A stretch of 64,000 bases of DNA. Source: Corynebacterium sp. p3-SID1241. GTDB taxonomy: Bacteria; Actinomycetota; Actinomycetes; Mycobacteriales; Mycobacteriaceae. Positions 1-8,107 of the stretch are shown here, piece after piece. Position 1 is the stretch's first letter; every line of letters starts with the position of its first letter. The translations under genes were made by a program, and so were the position numbers. The stretch lies in NCBI GenBank assembly GCA_025144025.1, contig JALXWS010000008.1, forward strand, positions 36,369 through 100,368. The letters run 5' to 3'. The notes beneath the pieces were generated by a model. It had not been told where the DNA came from and made no database searches. It saw only the letters and a list, made by a program, of their open reading frames with translations.

Positions 1-624
1 GGCGTGGAGGAGGGCCAGCGACAGATCCGCGTCCTCGTTGGGCGGGCCTGCGATTTCGGAATAGTCATCTAGATCGTGGTGCGGGTCGTCCACGCCGGCG
101 GCGGCAAGGCGCACGTTTCCCACCTTGAACTCGTGTCGCGCCTGGTTGGCATCGCGCCAGCCGTGCTCCATAAAGGCGGCGCGCATACCTCGCCATGGCA
201 AATCCACGTAGGAAGGTTCGCGCTTTTTCCCTAGCAGGTACTTGAAGGGATTGACCGGCTGCGGCGCCCAGTAGTCGTTGGTGCCAAAAACAAAGAGGCC
301 GGGCCGGGCCAGTAGCGGGCCGAGCGCGCGCAGCGTATCGGGAACGGCCTGCTGGTCGGAGAGATTATCGCCGGTGTTGACCACGAGGTCCGGCTCCAAG
401 GCATCGAGGGCCGATACCCAGGCGATCTTGGTTTCCTGTCCTGGGATCATGTGTAGGTCGGACAGGTGTAGCAGCCGAAAATCCGGCTTGCCGCGCAGCG
501 TGCCCTTAGGCAGGAGGGGAAGCGTATATTCCTTGAGCTCGAATTCGGTCAGTTCGCTATAGCCCCATGCTGCGGCGCCCAGGCCGGCAGCGGTGAGGCC
601 GCCAAGAATACGTAGAAGTTTCAC
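1..624 (-). CDS. Metallophosphoesterase, membrane-anchored (partial, C-terminus outside window)
   Basis: The reverse strand reads from a GTG at 624 without a stop to base 1. The N-terminus has a short hydrophobic segment (LLRILGGLTAAGLGAAAW), which suggests a membrane anchor. It is followed by calcineurin-like phosphoesterase signatures: an LSDLHM motif near residue 57 (D-x-H metal ligands), NTGDN near residue 82 (GD motif), and GTNDYW in place of the usual GNHD/E. The substitution of H by D in that third motif is worth noting. Such proteins act on phosphomonoester or diester substrates at the membrane; the substrate cannot be told. It is divergent from the YqeY-like gene starting 33 bp away. 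The fold is clear; the start is chosen because it gives the anchor. Confidence 0.8.
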   Translation of the reverse strand, partial: MKLLRILGGLTAAGLGAAAWGYSELTEFELKEYTLPLLPKGTLRGKPDFRLLHLSDLHMIPGQETKIAWVSALDALEPDLVVNTGDNLSDQQAVPDTLRALGPLLARPGLFVFGTNDYWAPQPVNPFKYLLGKKREPSYVDLPWRGMRAAFMEHGWRDANQARHEFKVGNVRLAAAGVDDPHHDLDDYSEIAGPPNEDADLSLALLHA

Positions 625-657
625 GGCTACCACACTACCTGGCGTACATTGATAGGC

Positions 658-1122
658 ATGAGCGAGCTAAAGCAAACCATTCGTGCAGATCTGAAAACCG
701 CAATGAAGGCGAAGGAGAAGCAGCGTACCAGCGCTATCCGTGCCTTGCTGGCGGCCATCCAGGCCGAAGAGACCAATGGTTCCCGGCATGAGCTGGAAGA
801 CGCAGACATCTTGAAGGTAATTGCGCGCGAGATTAAAAAGCGCCGCGAGTCCGCCGAGGTTTATGAGGAAAACGGCCGTCCCGAGCTGGCAGAAGCAGAG
901 CTTGCTGACGTCCCCTTTTTCGAGACCTACCAGCCCCGCCAGCTGGATGAGGCTGAGCTTAAGGCCTTGGTAGAAGAATCCATTGCCGAGGTCGAGGCTG
1001 AAAACGGCGAAGCACCCACCATGAAGCAGATGGGTGCAGTAATGAAGGTGGCCAATGCCAAGGCTGCCGGCCAGGCGGACGGCAAGCGCCTGTCCGCAGA
1101 GGTCAAGGAGCAGCTCAGCTAG
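658..1122 (+). CDS. GatB/YqeY domain-containing protein
   Basis: This 154-residue protein matches the stand-alone YqeY family, related to the tail domain of the GatB amidotransferase subunit that contacts tRNA. It has the expected length, the early basic segment (LKTAMKAKEKQRTSAIRALLAAIQ), the KKRRESAEVYEENGRPELAEAE region and the C-terminal VMKVANAKAAGQADGKRLS stretch. Its role is not established; involvement in tRNA or translation is inferred from the domain. ATG 658 is preferred to an in-frame ATG at 649 because the family starts at MSELK-type sequence; no strong ribosome binding site is seen for either. It converges on the PBP gene. Confidence 0.85.
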   Translation: MSELKQTIRADLKTAMKAKEKQRTSAIRALLAAIQAEETNGSRHELEDADILKVIAREIKKRRESAEVYEENGRPELAEAELADVPFFETYQPRQLDEAELKALVEESIAEVEAENGEAPTMKQMGAVMKVANAKAAGQADGKRLSAEVKEQLS

Positions 1123-1149
1123 ATTGAGTGCGTCCTCGACAGGCAAGGC

Positions 1150-3642
1150 CTAGCGGCCGAGCAGGCTGCGGACATCATTGGCAAAGTTGTCGATGTCTTC
1201 TTGGCGGATACCAAAGTCTTCCGGCTTGAATCCGCCACCGCCCGTGTCCGTACCACCCGTGCCGCCAGTTGAGCGGCCCGGGCTAGCAGCACCGTCGGCA
1301 TTTCCGCCGGCGGTGCTATCTTGTGCGCCGGTGGAATTAGCATCGGCCACGCCGGAGGAGGGGGACTGGGAGGCCGCGGAGCCGTCGGAAAGCTGCAGCG
1401 TGATTTCCGCGCCCTTCTTCTTCCCGTCCTTGCCGGTAATGGCGCGCACCACACGGCCATAGGGAACGTTGCCGCCGATGACGCGGGAAGTCTTGACCAC
1501 GTAGCCCTTCGACTCCAATGCCTGGCGGGCTTCCGCCTCGGATTTGCCGCGCAGGCCGTCGAGCGTGCTATCGGACGTAGTGCCGTTATCGTACTTCTTA
1601 TTGTAATTTGGCAGTCTGGCCTTGGTAGCTATCGGCAGCTGCGAAGCCATGCTGAAAAATGTCTGCGCCGGTTCCAAACCACCATAGAGGTTGCCCCAGC
1701 CCGCGCACTGGCGCACCGGACCGGTACATAGCGGGACGGTGGAGGTGCCGTCATTATAAATATATGGCGCAGCGGAAATGCCCTTGTTGAATCCCAAGAA
1801 TGCAGAGGACTGGTTGGACTCGGTAGTACCGGTCTTGGCCGCGATAGGGCTGGAAAAGCCGGCTGCCTGGGCGGCATTTTTGGCAGTGCCCTGCTTGGCG
1901 TCCTCGGACAGTGCATTGGTCATCGCGCGGGCGACGTCCTTATCCACCGCCTGCTCGCACGGGGTTTCCTTGAGGTAGACCTCGTTGCCGTCCTTGTCCG
2001 TGACCTGGGTGATGGGGTTGGGCTCGCACCATTTGCCATCGGAGGCTAGCGTGGCACCAACATTGGAAAGCTCCAGCGGGTTGACCTGATCCGGGCCGAG
2101 GGTAAAGGAGCCGGAGTTAGCGTCCTTGGTGTGCTGGGCAATGGAAGTGTCCTTATCAAAGCTGCCCTTGTCATCGTAGGAGCGCAGGCCTAAGCGCACG
2201 GCCATATCGACGATGGGAGCCACGCCTACCTGCTCGGTGAGCTTGATAAAGGGAGTATTCGGGGAGTGCGCTAGCGCTTCCTGCAGGGTCATTGTGGCCT
2301 TATAGGAGCCGGCGTTTTCCACGCAGTAGCGGTCCGCCGGACAGCCGTCGGCACCGCCATGTCCGAGCCCTTCCGCCTCGTAACGGGTGGGTACGTCCAC
2401 GGTATTTTTTATGCCGTAGCCCGCCTCGAGCGCGGCCGCGGCCGTAAAGACCTTGAAGACGGACCCTGCGCCATTGCCCACCAAGGAGTAGGGCTGCGGC
2501 AGGATGGTCTCATTTTTATCCAGCTCGAGGCCGTAGTCGCGGGAGGAGACCATGGCTAGGACCTTGCGGTCCGATTTACCGGGCTTGATGACATCCATGA
2601 CCTCGGCCACGCCTTGGGCGTCCGGATTAGTGTGATCTTGCACCGACTGGAGGGCCTTATCCTGCACGGTCGGGTCCAAAGTAGTCTTGATGGTGTAACC
2701 GCCGCGGGCCAGCTGTTCCTCGCTAATACCCTTTTTATCTAGGTACTTGAGCACATAATCGCAGAAGAAACCGCGGTCGCCTGCGCCGATGCAGCCATTG
2801 GCCAGTGTTTTAGGCTTCTTGCCGACGCCCAGCTTCTCCCCCTTATACTTACCAGCTTCCTGCTGGCTGATATGGCCGTTATCCGCCATGGATTGCAGGA
2901 CCAGGTTGCGCCGGTCGGTTACTTCCTCGGCGTTGGTATAGGGGTTGAGGCGCTCGGAGGACTGGACCATGCCGGCGAGCATCGCTGCTTGCGGCACCGT
3001 CAGTTCGGAGGCGTGGGTACCAAAATAGGTCCGAGCTGCCGCTTCGACGCCGTAGGCATGGTTGCCAAAGGAGACCAAGTTGAGATAGTTGGTGAGGATG
3101 TCATCTTTGTCCAATTCCTCATTCATCTTGGTAGCCATGCGCATCTCGCGCAGTTTGCGGGCAACGGATTGCTCGGTGGCTGCGGCACGCTCTTCATCCG
3201 TGGTGGCAGAAACCAGCAGCAGGTAGTTTTTAACGTATTGCTGATCGATGGTCGAAGCGCCTTGGGAGACGCCGCCGGAGGTTAGGTTGGTCCACAGGGC
3301 ACGGAAATTGCCTTGGAAGTCCACGCCCTCGTGCTCGTAGAAGCGCTCATCCTCAATGGAGACGATAGCGTCTTTCATGGCATTCGAAATCTTCTTGCTC
3401 TCCACCGGATGGCGGCGCTGGCTGAAGACGTAGGCTATATTTTTGCCCTTGGCATCCTTGATCGTGGTTACGCCAGGGATATTGCCGGCAGTCAGATCTT
3501 GCAGGTCAGATTGCATGGTTTCATTGGTGCGGGCAATCGCCACGCCAGAAATGCCCGCAAAGGGGGCAAGGGCTAGGGCGATGAGCGCGCCTACCAAGAC
3601 CGTAGACAGGGCTATCTTGGCCAGAGATTTGATGACAGTCAC
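1150..3642 (-). CDS. Class A penicillin-binding protein (transglycosylase/transpeptidase) with PASTA domain
   Basis: The 830-residue bifunctional murein synthase has a cytoplasmic N-terminus with one membrane segment (residues about 8-35), a GT51 glycosyltransferase domain (EDERFYEHEGVDFQG near residue 97), and a transpeptidase domain with the catalytic SxxK (GSVFKVF), SxN (SPNTP) and KTG (KTGTTE) motifs. A single PASTA domain follows at about 690-750, then a Gly/Ser/Thr-rich tail. It polymerises and cross-links peptidoglycan outside the membrane. It is transcribed divergently from whcA, the arrangement remembered for pbp1a (cg0336) and whcA (cg0337) of C. glutamicum. The start gives a normal membrane anchor. 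Confidence 0.93.
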   Translation of the reverse strand: MTVIKSLAKIALSTVLVGALIALALAPFAGISGVAIARTNETMQSDLQDLTAGNIPGVTTIKDAKGKNIAYVFSQRRHPVESKKISNAMKDAIVSIEDERFYEHEGVDFQGNFRALWTNLTSGGVSQGASTIDQQYVKNYLLLVSATTDEERAAATEQSVARKLREMRMATKMNEELDKDDILTNYLNLVSFGNHAYGVEAAARTYFGTHASELTVPQAAMLAGMVQSSERLNPYTNAEEVTDRRNLVLQSMADNGHISQQEAGKYKGEKLGVGKKPKTLANGCIGAGDRGFFCDYVLKYLDKKGISEEQLARGGYTIKTTLDPTVQDKALQSVQDHTNPDAQGVAEVMDVIKPGKSDRKVLAMVSSRDYGLELDKNETILPQPYSLVGNGAGSVFKVFTAAAALEAGYGIKNTVDVPTRYEAEGLGHGGADGCPADRYCVENAGSYKATMTLQEALAHSPNTPFIKLTEQVGVAPIVDMAVRLGLRSYDDKGSFDKDTSIAQHTKDANSGSFTLGPDQVNPLELSNVGATLASDGKWCEPNPITQVTDKDGNEVYLKETPCEQAVDKDVARAMTNALSEDAKQGTAKNAAQAAGFSSPIAAKTGTTESNQSSAFLGFNKGISAAPYIYNDGTSTVPLCTGPVRQCAGWGNLYGGLEPAQTFFSMASQLPIATKARLPNYNKKYDNGTTSDSTLDGLRGKSEAEARQALESKGYVVKTSRVIGGNVPYGRVVRAITGKDGKKKGAEITLQLSDGSAASQSPSSGVADANSTGAQDSTAGGNADGAASPGRSTGGTGGTDTGGGGFKPEDFGIRQEDIDNFANDVRSLLGR

Positions 3643-3786
3643 GTCCCATACCCTACGTGGTTGCCCCTATTAGGCGGAAGATCACTCGCACCCCCTAAAG
3701 TGTGACGTGTTAGACAATATTCTACCTCGGTGAATAGACTCGGCTGTGTTACATAGTATTCCGTCTGGGAAGGAGCACACTCACCC

Positions 3787-4110
3787 ATGACCGTTCGTGT
3801 GAAGACAGCTGGCATGTCTAATACAGCCCGAAATCCCGAGCGTGGTGAGTGGGTCACCCAGGCTAAATGCCGCAAGGGTGACCCGGATGCCTTATTTGTG
3901 CGTGGCGCAGAGCAGCGCAAGGCGGCCGTGATTTGCCGCCATTGCCCAGTGTTGACCGAGTGCCGCGCCGACGCCCTAGATAACCGCGTCGAGTTTGGTG
4001 TGTGGGGCGGATTGACCGAGCGTCAGCGCCGTGCCCTGCTGCGTAAGAACCCCCACATCACAAACTGGGCCCACTACTTGGCCCAGGGCGGCGAGCTTGT
4101 CGGCATTTAA
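3787..4110 (+). CDS. whcA: WhiB-family iron-sulfur transcription factor (WhcA-like)
   Basis: The 107-residue protein has the four WhiB cysteines: one in AKCRKGDP, two in CRHCPVLTEC (C-x2-C-x5-C), which should bind a [4Fe-4S] cluster. They are followed by the GVWGG turn and a basic helix (LTERQRRALLRKNP) that contacts DNA or the sigma factor. Divergent placement from a class A PBP matches whcA of C. glutamicum, a redox-responsive negative regulator of oxidative stress genes and the equivalent of mycobacterial WhiB4. The start at 3787 has GGAAGGAG about 12 bases upstream. The name rests on family plus synteny; a different WhiB paralogue is unlikely. Confidence 0.88.
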   Translation: MTVRVKTAGMSNTARNPERGEWVTQAKCRKGDPDALFVRGAEQRKAAVICRHCPVLTECRADALDNRVEFGVWGGLTERQRRALLRKNPHITNWAHYLAQGGELVGI

Positions 4111-4154
4111 ATATTTCGACGGCATAGTGCGTATTTAATAGTTAGAATGGGCCC

Positions 4155-4313
4155 ATGACTAAATGGGAATACGCAACCGCACCTGTCCTTACCCACGCCA
4201 CCAAGCAGATCCTCGATTCCTGGGGAGAAGATGGCTGGGAACTCGTCTCTGTCACCCCGGGCCCAAACCCGGAAAACGTCGTGGCCTACTTCAAGCGTGA
4301 GGTGGCAGAGTAA
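4155..4313 (+). CDS. DUF4177-like small protein
   Basis: This 52-residue ORF encodes a protein with the WEY...LDSWGEDGWELVSV pattern typical of the small DUF4177 family, whose function is unknown. It begins at ATG 4155 with an A/T-rich upstream segment and ends with TAA immediately followed by the ATG of the RidA gene at 4314, so the two are probably co-translated. The position between whcA and ridA fits a conserved actinobacterial gene cluster. Confidence 0.8.
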   Translation: MTKWEYATAPVLTHATKQILDSWGEDGWELVSVTPGPNPENVVAYFKREVAE

Positions 4314-4772
4314 ATGGGCTTTCATGCTCGCTTGCGGGAGCTGGGATACGAGCTGCCGGGCGTCGCCAAGCCGCTAGCTTCCTATGTGCCTGCCGTACGT
4401 GTGGGTGACCAAGTTTGGACCTCGGGCCAGCTTCCCCTCGTGGAGGGGTTTTTGTCGCTGACGGGCAAGGTCGGTGCTGATCTGACAACGGACCAGGCCC
4501 AAGAGCAGGCCCGCATCGCAGCGCTCAATGCACTGGCCGCCGTTGATGAGGAAGTAGGTCTGGATAATGTCGCCCGCGTGGTTAAGGTCGTGGGTTTCGT
4601 GGCCTCTGCCCCAGACTATGAAGATCAGCCAGTAGTTATTAATGGTGCTTCCGATTTCATCGGTGAGGTTTTTGGGGATGCCGGAACGCATGCTCGCTCC
4701 GCTGTGGGCGTGGCCGCGTTGCCTAAAAACGCGCCGGTAGAGATCGAACTAATCGTAGAAATCGCTGCTTGA
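4314..4772 (+). CDS. RidA family enamine/imine deaminase
   Basis: The 152-residue protein belongs to the YjgF/YER057c/UK114 (RidA) family. The sequence shows the N-terminal GxxP-like and YVPAVRVGDQVWTSGQLPL strand region, a central helix with ALNALAAVDEEVG, and the C-terminal ARSAVGVAALPKNAPVEIELIVEIAA segment, with the family arginine in the HARSAVGVA motif. RidA proteins hydrolyse reactive 2-aminoacrylate or similar enamines made by PLP enzymes. The start abuts the stop of the preceding gene. It is slightly longer than typical RidA (about 130 residues), like the actinobacterial subgroup. Confidence 0.88.
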   Translation: MGFHARLRELGYELPGVAKPLASYVPAVRVGDQVWTSGQLPLVEGFLSLTGKVGADLTTDQAQEQARIAALNALAAVDEEVGLDNVARVVKVVGFVASAPDYEDQPVVINGASDFIGEVFGDAGTHARSAVGVAALPKNAPVEIELIVEIAA

Positions 4773-4790
4773 TCGGATAGGCTAGGAACT

Positions 4791-5606
4791 ATGGAGCACC
4801 CCGCATATAGTCAATTGCGTCCCGTTAGCCAATCCGTTGGCGTAGTACTTTGTGATAATCCCAGCTACACCGCCCTGGAGGGCACGAATACCTGGATTAT
4901 TCGCGCCGCTGAAGATTCACGAGCCATCGTCGTGGATCCGGGTCCTGAGGATGAAGGCCATCTCAACGTTGTGCACCGCAACGCAGGTGAGGTGGCTTTG
5001 ATTTTGCTTACCCACCGCCACGATGACCATGCGTCGGGCGCGCAACGCCTGCGGCAAATGACCGGCGCCCCCATCCGTGCCTTTGATCCGAGCTACTGCA
5101 ATGGCGCCGAAGCGCTGCAGGACGGCGAGCATATTTCCCTCGATGGCATCACCCCGCGCCTCGAGGTCGTGCACACGCCGGGCCATACCGCGGATTCCAC
5201 CTGCTTTTTCGTGTGGAGCGGTGAGGTAGAAAACTCCCGCCTCGAAGGCATTGTCTCTGGTGATACCATCGCCGGCCGCCACACCGTTCTCCTTTCGGAG
5301 ACGGACGGCAACTTGGCCGATTATTTGCAGACCTTGGATACCTTGGAGGAACGCGGTAAGGATATCGCGCTGTTTCCAGGGCACGGCCCAGACTTGGATG
5401 ATACGTCCCAGGTGGCTCGCAAATATATTGACCGCCGCCACTATCGTCTCAACCAAATCAAGGAAATCCGCTCCCGCTTGGGTGAGGATGTAGATTTGAA
5501 TACGCTGGTCAATGAGATGTATGACGATGTGGATCCGGTGCTGCGTCACGCGGCCGAGCAGTCCACACGCACCGCGCTAAAGTACTTGGACGGCACTGCT
5601 AAATAA
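4791..5606 (+). CDS. Metallo-beta-lactamase fold hydrolase
   Basis: The 271-residue protein has the metal-binding signature THRHDDHASG (HxHxDH) near residue 65, a second histidine in HTPGHTADS, SGDTIAG with the bridging aspartate, and FPGHGP near the C-terminus. This is a complete di-zinc MBL core followed by a small helical C-terminal domain, as in the LACTB2-like group; some relatives have RNase activity. The substrate is unknown. It starts 18 bp after ridA and is followed by a strong terminator, so whcA-DUF4177-ridA-MBL may form one or two transcripts ending here. Confidence 0.85.
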   Translation: MEHPAYSQLRPVSQSVGVVLCDNPSYTALEGTNTWIIRAAEDSRAIVVDPGPEDEGHLNVVHRNAGEVALILLTHRHDDHASGAQRLRQMTGAPIRAFDPSYCNGAEALQDGEHISLDGITPRLEVVHTPGHTADSTCFFVWSGEVENSRLEGIVSGDTIAGRHTVLLSETDGNLADYLQTLDTLEERGKDIALFPGHGPDLDDTSQVARKYIDRRHYRLNQIKEIRSRLGEDVDLNTLVNEMYDDVDPVLRHAAEQSTRTALKYLDGTAK

Positions 5607-5620
5607 GCTTTTCTCCATCT

Positions 5621-5657
5621 GCCCCTCTTTCTTCGCGGGAAGAGGGGCGTAATTTTT
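5621..5657 (+). terminator. Rho-independent terminator after the MBL gene
   Basis: The arms GCCCCTCTT and AAGAGGGGC pair over 9 bp with a 10-nt loop, and are followed by AATTTTT. It lies 15 bp after the stop codon of the MBL-fold gene. Confidence 0.85.
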
Positions 5658-5702
5658 AGGCGCAGTGCTGTGTGTGGGCTGCCGCTGGGCTGAAGGGGCA
5701 AC

Positions 5703-5758
5703 TTATGGCCACACTCTCGGCGGATATCGGAGGGAAACGGCGCATAACGTGGCCATAA
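5703..5758. repeat. Perfect 10-bp inverted repeat between the MBL gene and glxR
   Basis: TTATGGCCAC (5703-5712) and GTGGCCATAA (5749-5758) are exact inverted copies separated by 36 bp. They lie in a 245-bp gene-free stretch between two convergent genes, after the MBL terminator and before the glxR terminator. Function is unknown; a paired operator or the ends of a short RNA are possible. Confidence 0.55.
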
Positions 5759-5806
5759 TTGATCGTGGGGCCGGCCTTAGCCGACACTGGTCAAGGGGAG
5801 GGTGCG

Positions 5807-5835
5807 AAAACGGCGAAACCCCGCCGAAGCGGGGT
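5807..5835 (-). terminator. Terminator of glxR
   Basis: ACCCCGC (5818-5824) and GCGGGGT (5829-5835) form a tight hairpin with a CGAA tetraloop. On the minus strand it is followed by TTTCGCCGTTTT. It is 18 bp beyond the glxR stop. Confidence 0.75.
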
Positions 5836-5852
5836 CGTGAGCTGGCGCGTTG

Positions 5853-6536
5853 TTAGCGAGCTCGGCGGGCGAGGTGCTCGGTATCCACGATGAGCACGGA
5901 CTTGCCCTCTAGGCGGATCCAACCGCGGTGGGCGAAGGTAGCCAGCGCCTTGTTGACGGTCTCGCGGGAAGCGCCGACCAGTTGGGCAATCTCTTCCTGG
6001 GTGAGGTCGTGGTTCACACGCAGGGCGCTGCCTTCCTGGACGCCGAAGCGGTTGGCCAGCTGCAGCAAGGTCTTTGCCACGCGGCCTGGCACGTCAGTGA
6101 AGATGAGGTCGGCCAGGTTGGCATTGGTGCGGCGTAGGCGACGGGCCAGCACGCGCAGCAGCTGTTGCGCGATTTCGGGGTGGTCGCCTACCCACTTCTT
6201 GAGTAGCTCGGAGTTCATGGTGGCTGCCTGGACCTCGGTTACGCACACTGCGGAGGAGGTGCGTGGGCCCGGATCGAAGATGGACAGTTCGCCGAACATA
6301 TCAGACGGGCCCATGACGGTGAGGAGGTTTTCGCGGCCATCCGGGGCGTGGCGGGCGAGCTTAATCTTGCCCGAGGTGATGATGTACAAGCGGTCACCAG
6401 GCTCGCCCTCATCAAAGATGGTGGTTCCGCGCGGGAAGCGCACGGTCTCCATCTGTTCGATTAGGTTCTGCACTGCAACGGGATCAACGCCTTGGAAGAT
6501 TCCGGCGCGGGAGAGAATGTCCTGTACGCCTTCCAC
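5853..6536 (-). CDS. glxR: GlxR, CRP/FNR-type cAMP-responsive global regulator
   Basis: The 227-residue protein has an N-terminal cyclic nucleotide domain with the phosphate-binding cassette [15 protein letters not shown] (the R and S that hold cAMP), a long dimer helix, and a C-terminal winged helix-turn-helix ([23 protein letters not shown]). Length and sequence match GlxR of C. glutamicum, which controls a large share of genes for central metabolism, respiration and resuscitation. Its ligand would be made by the cyclase at 27025-28557. The long upstream region contains palindromic sites that could serve autoregulation. The gene is followed by its own terminator. Confidence 0.95.
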   Translation of the reverse strand: MEGVQDILSRAGIFQGVDPVAVQNLIEQMETVRFPRGTTIFDEGEPGDRLYIITSGKIKLARHAPDGRENLLTVMGPSDMFGELSIFDPGPRTSSAVCVTEVQAATMNSELLKKWVGDHPEIAQQLLRVLARRLRRTNANLADLIFTDVPGRVAKTLLQLANRFGVQEGSALRVNHDLTQEEIAQLVGASRETVNKALATFAHRGWIRLEGKSVLIVDTEHLARRAR

Positions 6537-6636
6537 GTTTTACTCCTTGGATGTCGACTACGAAAGTCCATAGATGAGCTTGCGCCACATCTGGGTGCGG
6601 TCTTTCATGCACTCGACAATGCGGAACAAGCAGGGT

Positions 6637-6677
6637 CACTGTGTAACGCGTTTCATCTTACAGTGTAATTGGTCACT
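6637..6677. promoter_or_regulatory. Palindromic sites upstream of glxR, including a GlxR-like box
   Basis: AGTG-TAATTGGT-CACT at 6662-6677 fits the GlxR consensus TGTGANNTANNTCACA at the GTG and CAC half sites with the correct 8-bp spacing. It overlaps an outer inverted repeat: CACTGTGTAA (6637-6646) and TTACAGTG (6658-6665). The sites are about 100-140 bp upstream of the glxR start and may mediate autoregulation. The 341-bp gap from 6537 to 6877 holds no other gene I can support. Confidence 0.5.
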
Positions 6678-6877
6678 TTTGGTACTTCAGTGAAAATTTG
6701 GTCACATTATAGAAACTCAAATCGTGCTAGTGCAGGAGTCTGGCCAGCGGGTTTACAGCCTAGTCAGCAAAAACGACTGCTTCGAGCTTTTCCATCAAAA
6801 GGGCAAAAAGGGCGATGGCAAGCGGTACCAGAATCACGAGTGAAATCATGTTTTCCTAGTCTACTAAGCTTAAGCCC

Positions 6878-7534
6878 ATGAATTCAGCACTGTCAGCGGC
6901 CAGCGCGCCGGAGCTTAGGGCGCCGGAGATCAATCGGCGCTTGACACGGAAGTACCCGGATGCGCGTTGCGCGTTGGACTATGATTCCCCGCTGCAGCTA
7001 TTGGTGGCCACGGTTCTTTCTGCCCAGTGCACGGATGAGCGCGTGAATTCGGTGACCCCAGAGCTTTTCGCCCGCTACCCAGAGGCTGCGGATTATGCAG
7101 CGGCGCAGCGGGCTGATCTGGAAGGCATCCTGCGGCCGCTGGGCTTTCAGCGCGCCAAAGCGGGGCACCTCTTGGGCATCGGGGAGAAGCTGGTGGCAGA
7201 TTTTGAAGGTGAGGTCCCACGCACGGTAAAGGAACTCACCAGCCTGCCCGGCGTAGGCCGGAAGACGGCGCTGGTGGTGCTAGGTAATGCCTTCGGGATT
7301 CCCGGGCTGACGGTGGACACCCACTTCGGCCGCCTCATGCAGCGACTCGGCCTGACGGGGGAGAAGACGCCGGTAAAGATTGAGCGGGACATCGCTAAGC
7401 TGCTGCCGGAAGAAGAATGGACGATGTTTTCGCACCGGGTGATCTTTCATGGGCGTCAGGTATGCCATGCGCGCACGCCGGCATGTGGTGCGTGCGTGCT
7501 GCGGGATATGTGCCCAGCAGCTAGTGGGCGCTAG
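6878..7534 (+). CDS. nth: Endonuclease III
   Basis: The 218-residue base-excision repair glycosylase/AP lyase removes oxidised pyrimidines. It shows the helix-hairpin-helix LPGVGRKTA with the catalytic lysine, the catalytic aspartate in VDTHFGR, and the C-terminal [4Fe-4S] cysteines spaced C-x6-C-x2-C-x5-C (CHARTPACGACVLRDMC). It heads a run of genes (nth, TlpA-like, NUDIX, MarP-like) in the order remembered for mycobacteria (Rv3674c-Rv3671c), next to the CRP gene as there. The start could be a few codons internal; the one chosen gives about the family length. Confidence 0.94.
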   Translation: MNSALSAASAPELRAPEINRRLTRKYPDARCALDYDSPLQLLVATVLSAQCTDERVNSVTPELFARYPEAADYAAAQRADLEGILRPLGFQRAKAGHLLGIGEKLVADFEGEVPRTVKELTSLPGVGRKTALVVLGNAFGIPGLTVDTHFGRLMQRLGLTGEKTPVKIERDIAKLLPEEEWTMFSHRVIFHGRQVCHARTPACGACVLRDMCPAASGR

Positions 7535-7543
7535 GCTAACGGT

Positions 7544-8107
7544 ATGAAGAAATACGTCCTTGGCACGGTGATTGCCGCGATCCTCATTGCCGTTATTGCG
7601 GTAGCGGGGGTTTCGCAGTTGCGGGGTGGGGACGCAGATAAGGAGGCGTCGCCAAGCGAGGCTGCTCCGCAAGAAGTCCCCCAGCGTCCGGACTGCCCAG
7701 CCGGCACCGTGGCGGGGGTGGAGTTGGACTGCCTGGGTGGGCAAGCCGCCGGAAAGCGTGCTGATGAAGGCGTGACCGTGGTCAATGTTTGGGCATGGTG
7801 GTGCGAGCCATGCCGCGCGGAGCTGCCCTACCTGCAGCACGTGGCGGACAAGCACCCACAGTGGCAGGTGGTGGGCGTGCACGCGGATAAGAATGCGGGC
7901 AACGGCGCGGCCTTCTTGAATGATTTGGGGGTGGATTTGCCGAGCTTCCAAGACCCGGATAATAGCTTTGCCGGTGAACTGGGCCTGCCGGGGGTGGTAC
8001 CGGTAACCGTGGTGCTCAAGGACGGCGAGGTACACAAGCAATTTGCGCAGCCATTTAGCTCCGCAGCGGAAATTGAGCATGCCGTGGAGGAGGCGCTAAC
8101 GGCATGA
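7544..8107 (+). CDS. Membrane-anchored TlpA-like thioredoxin
   Basis: The 187-residue protein begins with a transmembrane or signal-anchor segment (residues 4-25) and then a thioredoxin fold with NVWAWWCEPCRAELPYLQ, i.e. a WCEPC redox motif, and a cis-proline near GVVPVTVVL. An insert between the anchor and the domain contains two further cysteines (RPDCPAG and LDCLGG). It would reduce disulfides or serve cytochrome c maturation on the outer face of the membrane. Its 3' end overlaps the NUDIX gene start by 4 bp (ATGA), showing translational coupling. Confidence 0.88.
   Translation: MKKYVLGTVIAAILIAVIAVAGVSQLRGGDADKEASPSEAAPQEVPQRPDCPAGTVAGVELDCLGGQAAGKRADEGVTVVNVWAWWCEPCRAELPYLQHVADKHPQWQVVGVHADKNAGNGAAFLNDLGVDLPSFQDPDNSFAGELGLPGVVPVTVVLKDGEVHKQFAQPFSSAAEIEHAVEEALTA

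Noticed and set aside
5665-5856. 63-residue ORF downstream of the MBL gene
   Set aside because: No ribosome binding site, runs across the glxR terminator, composition of random sequence.
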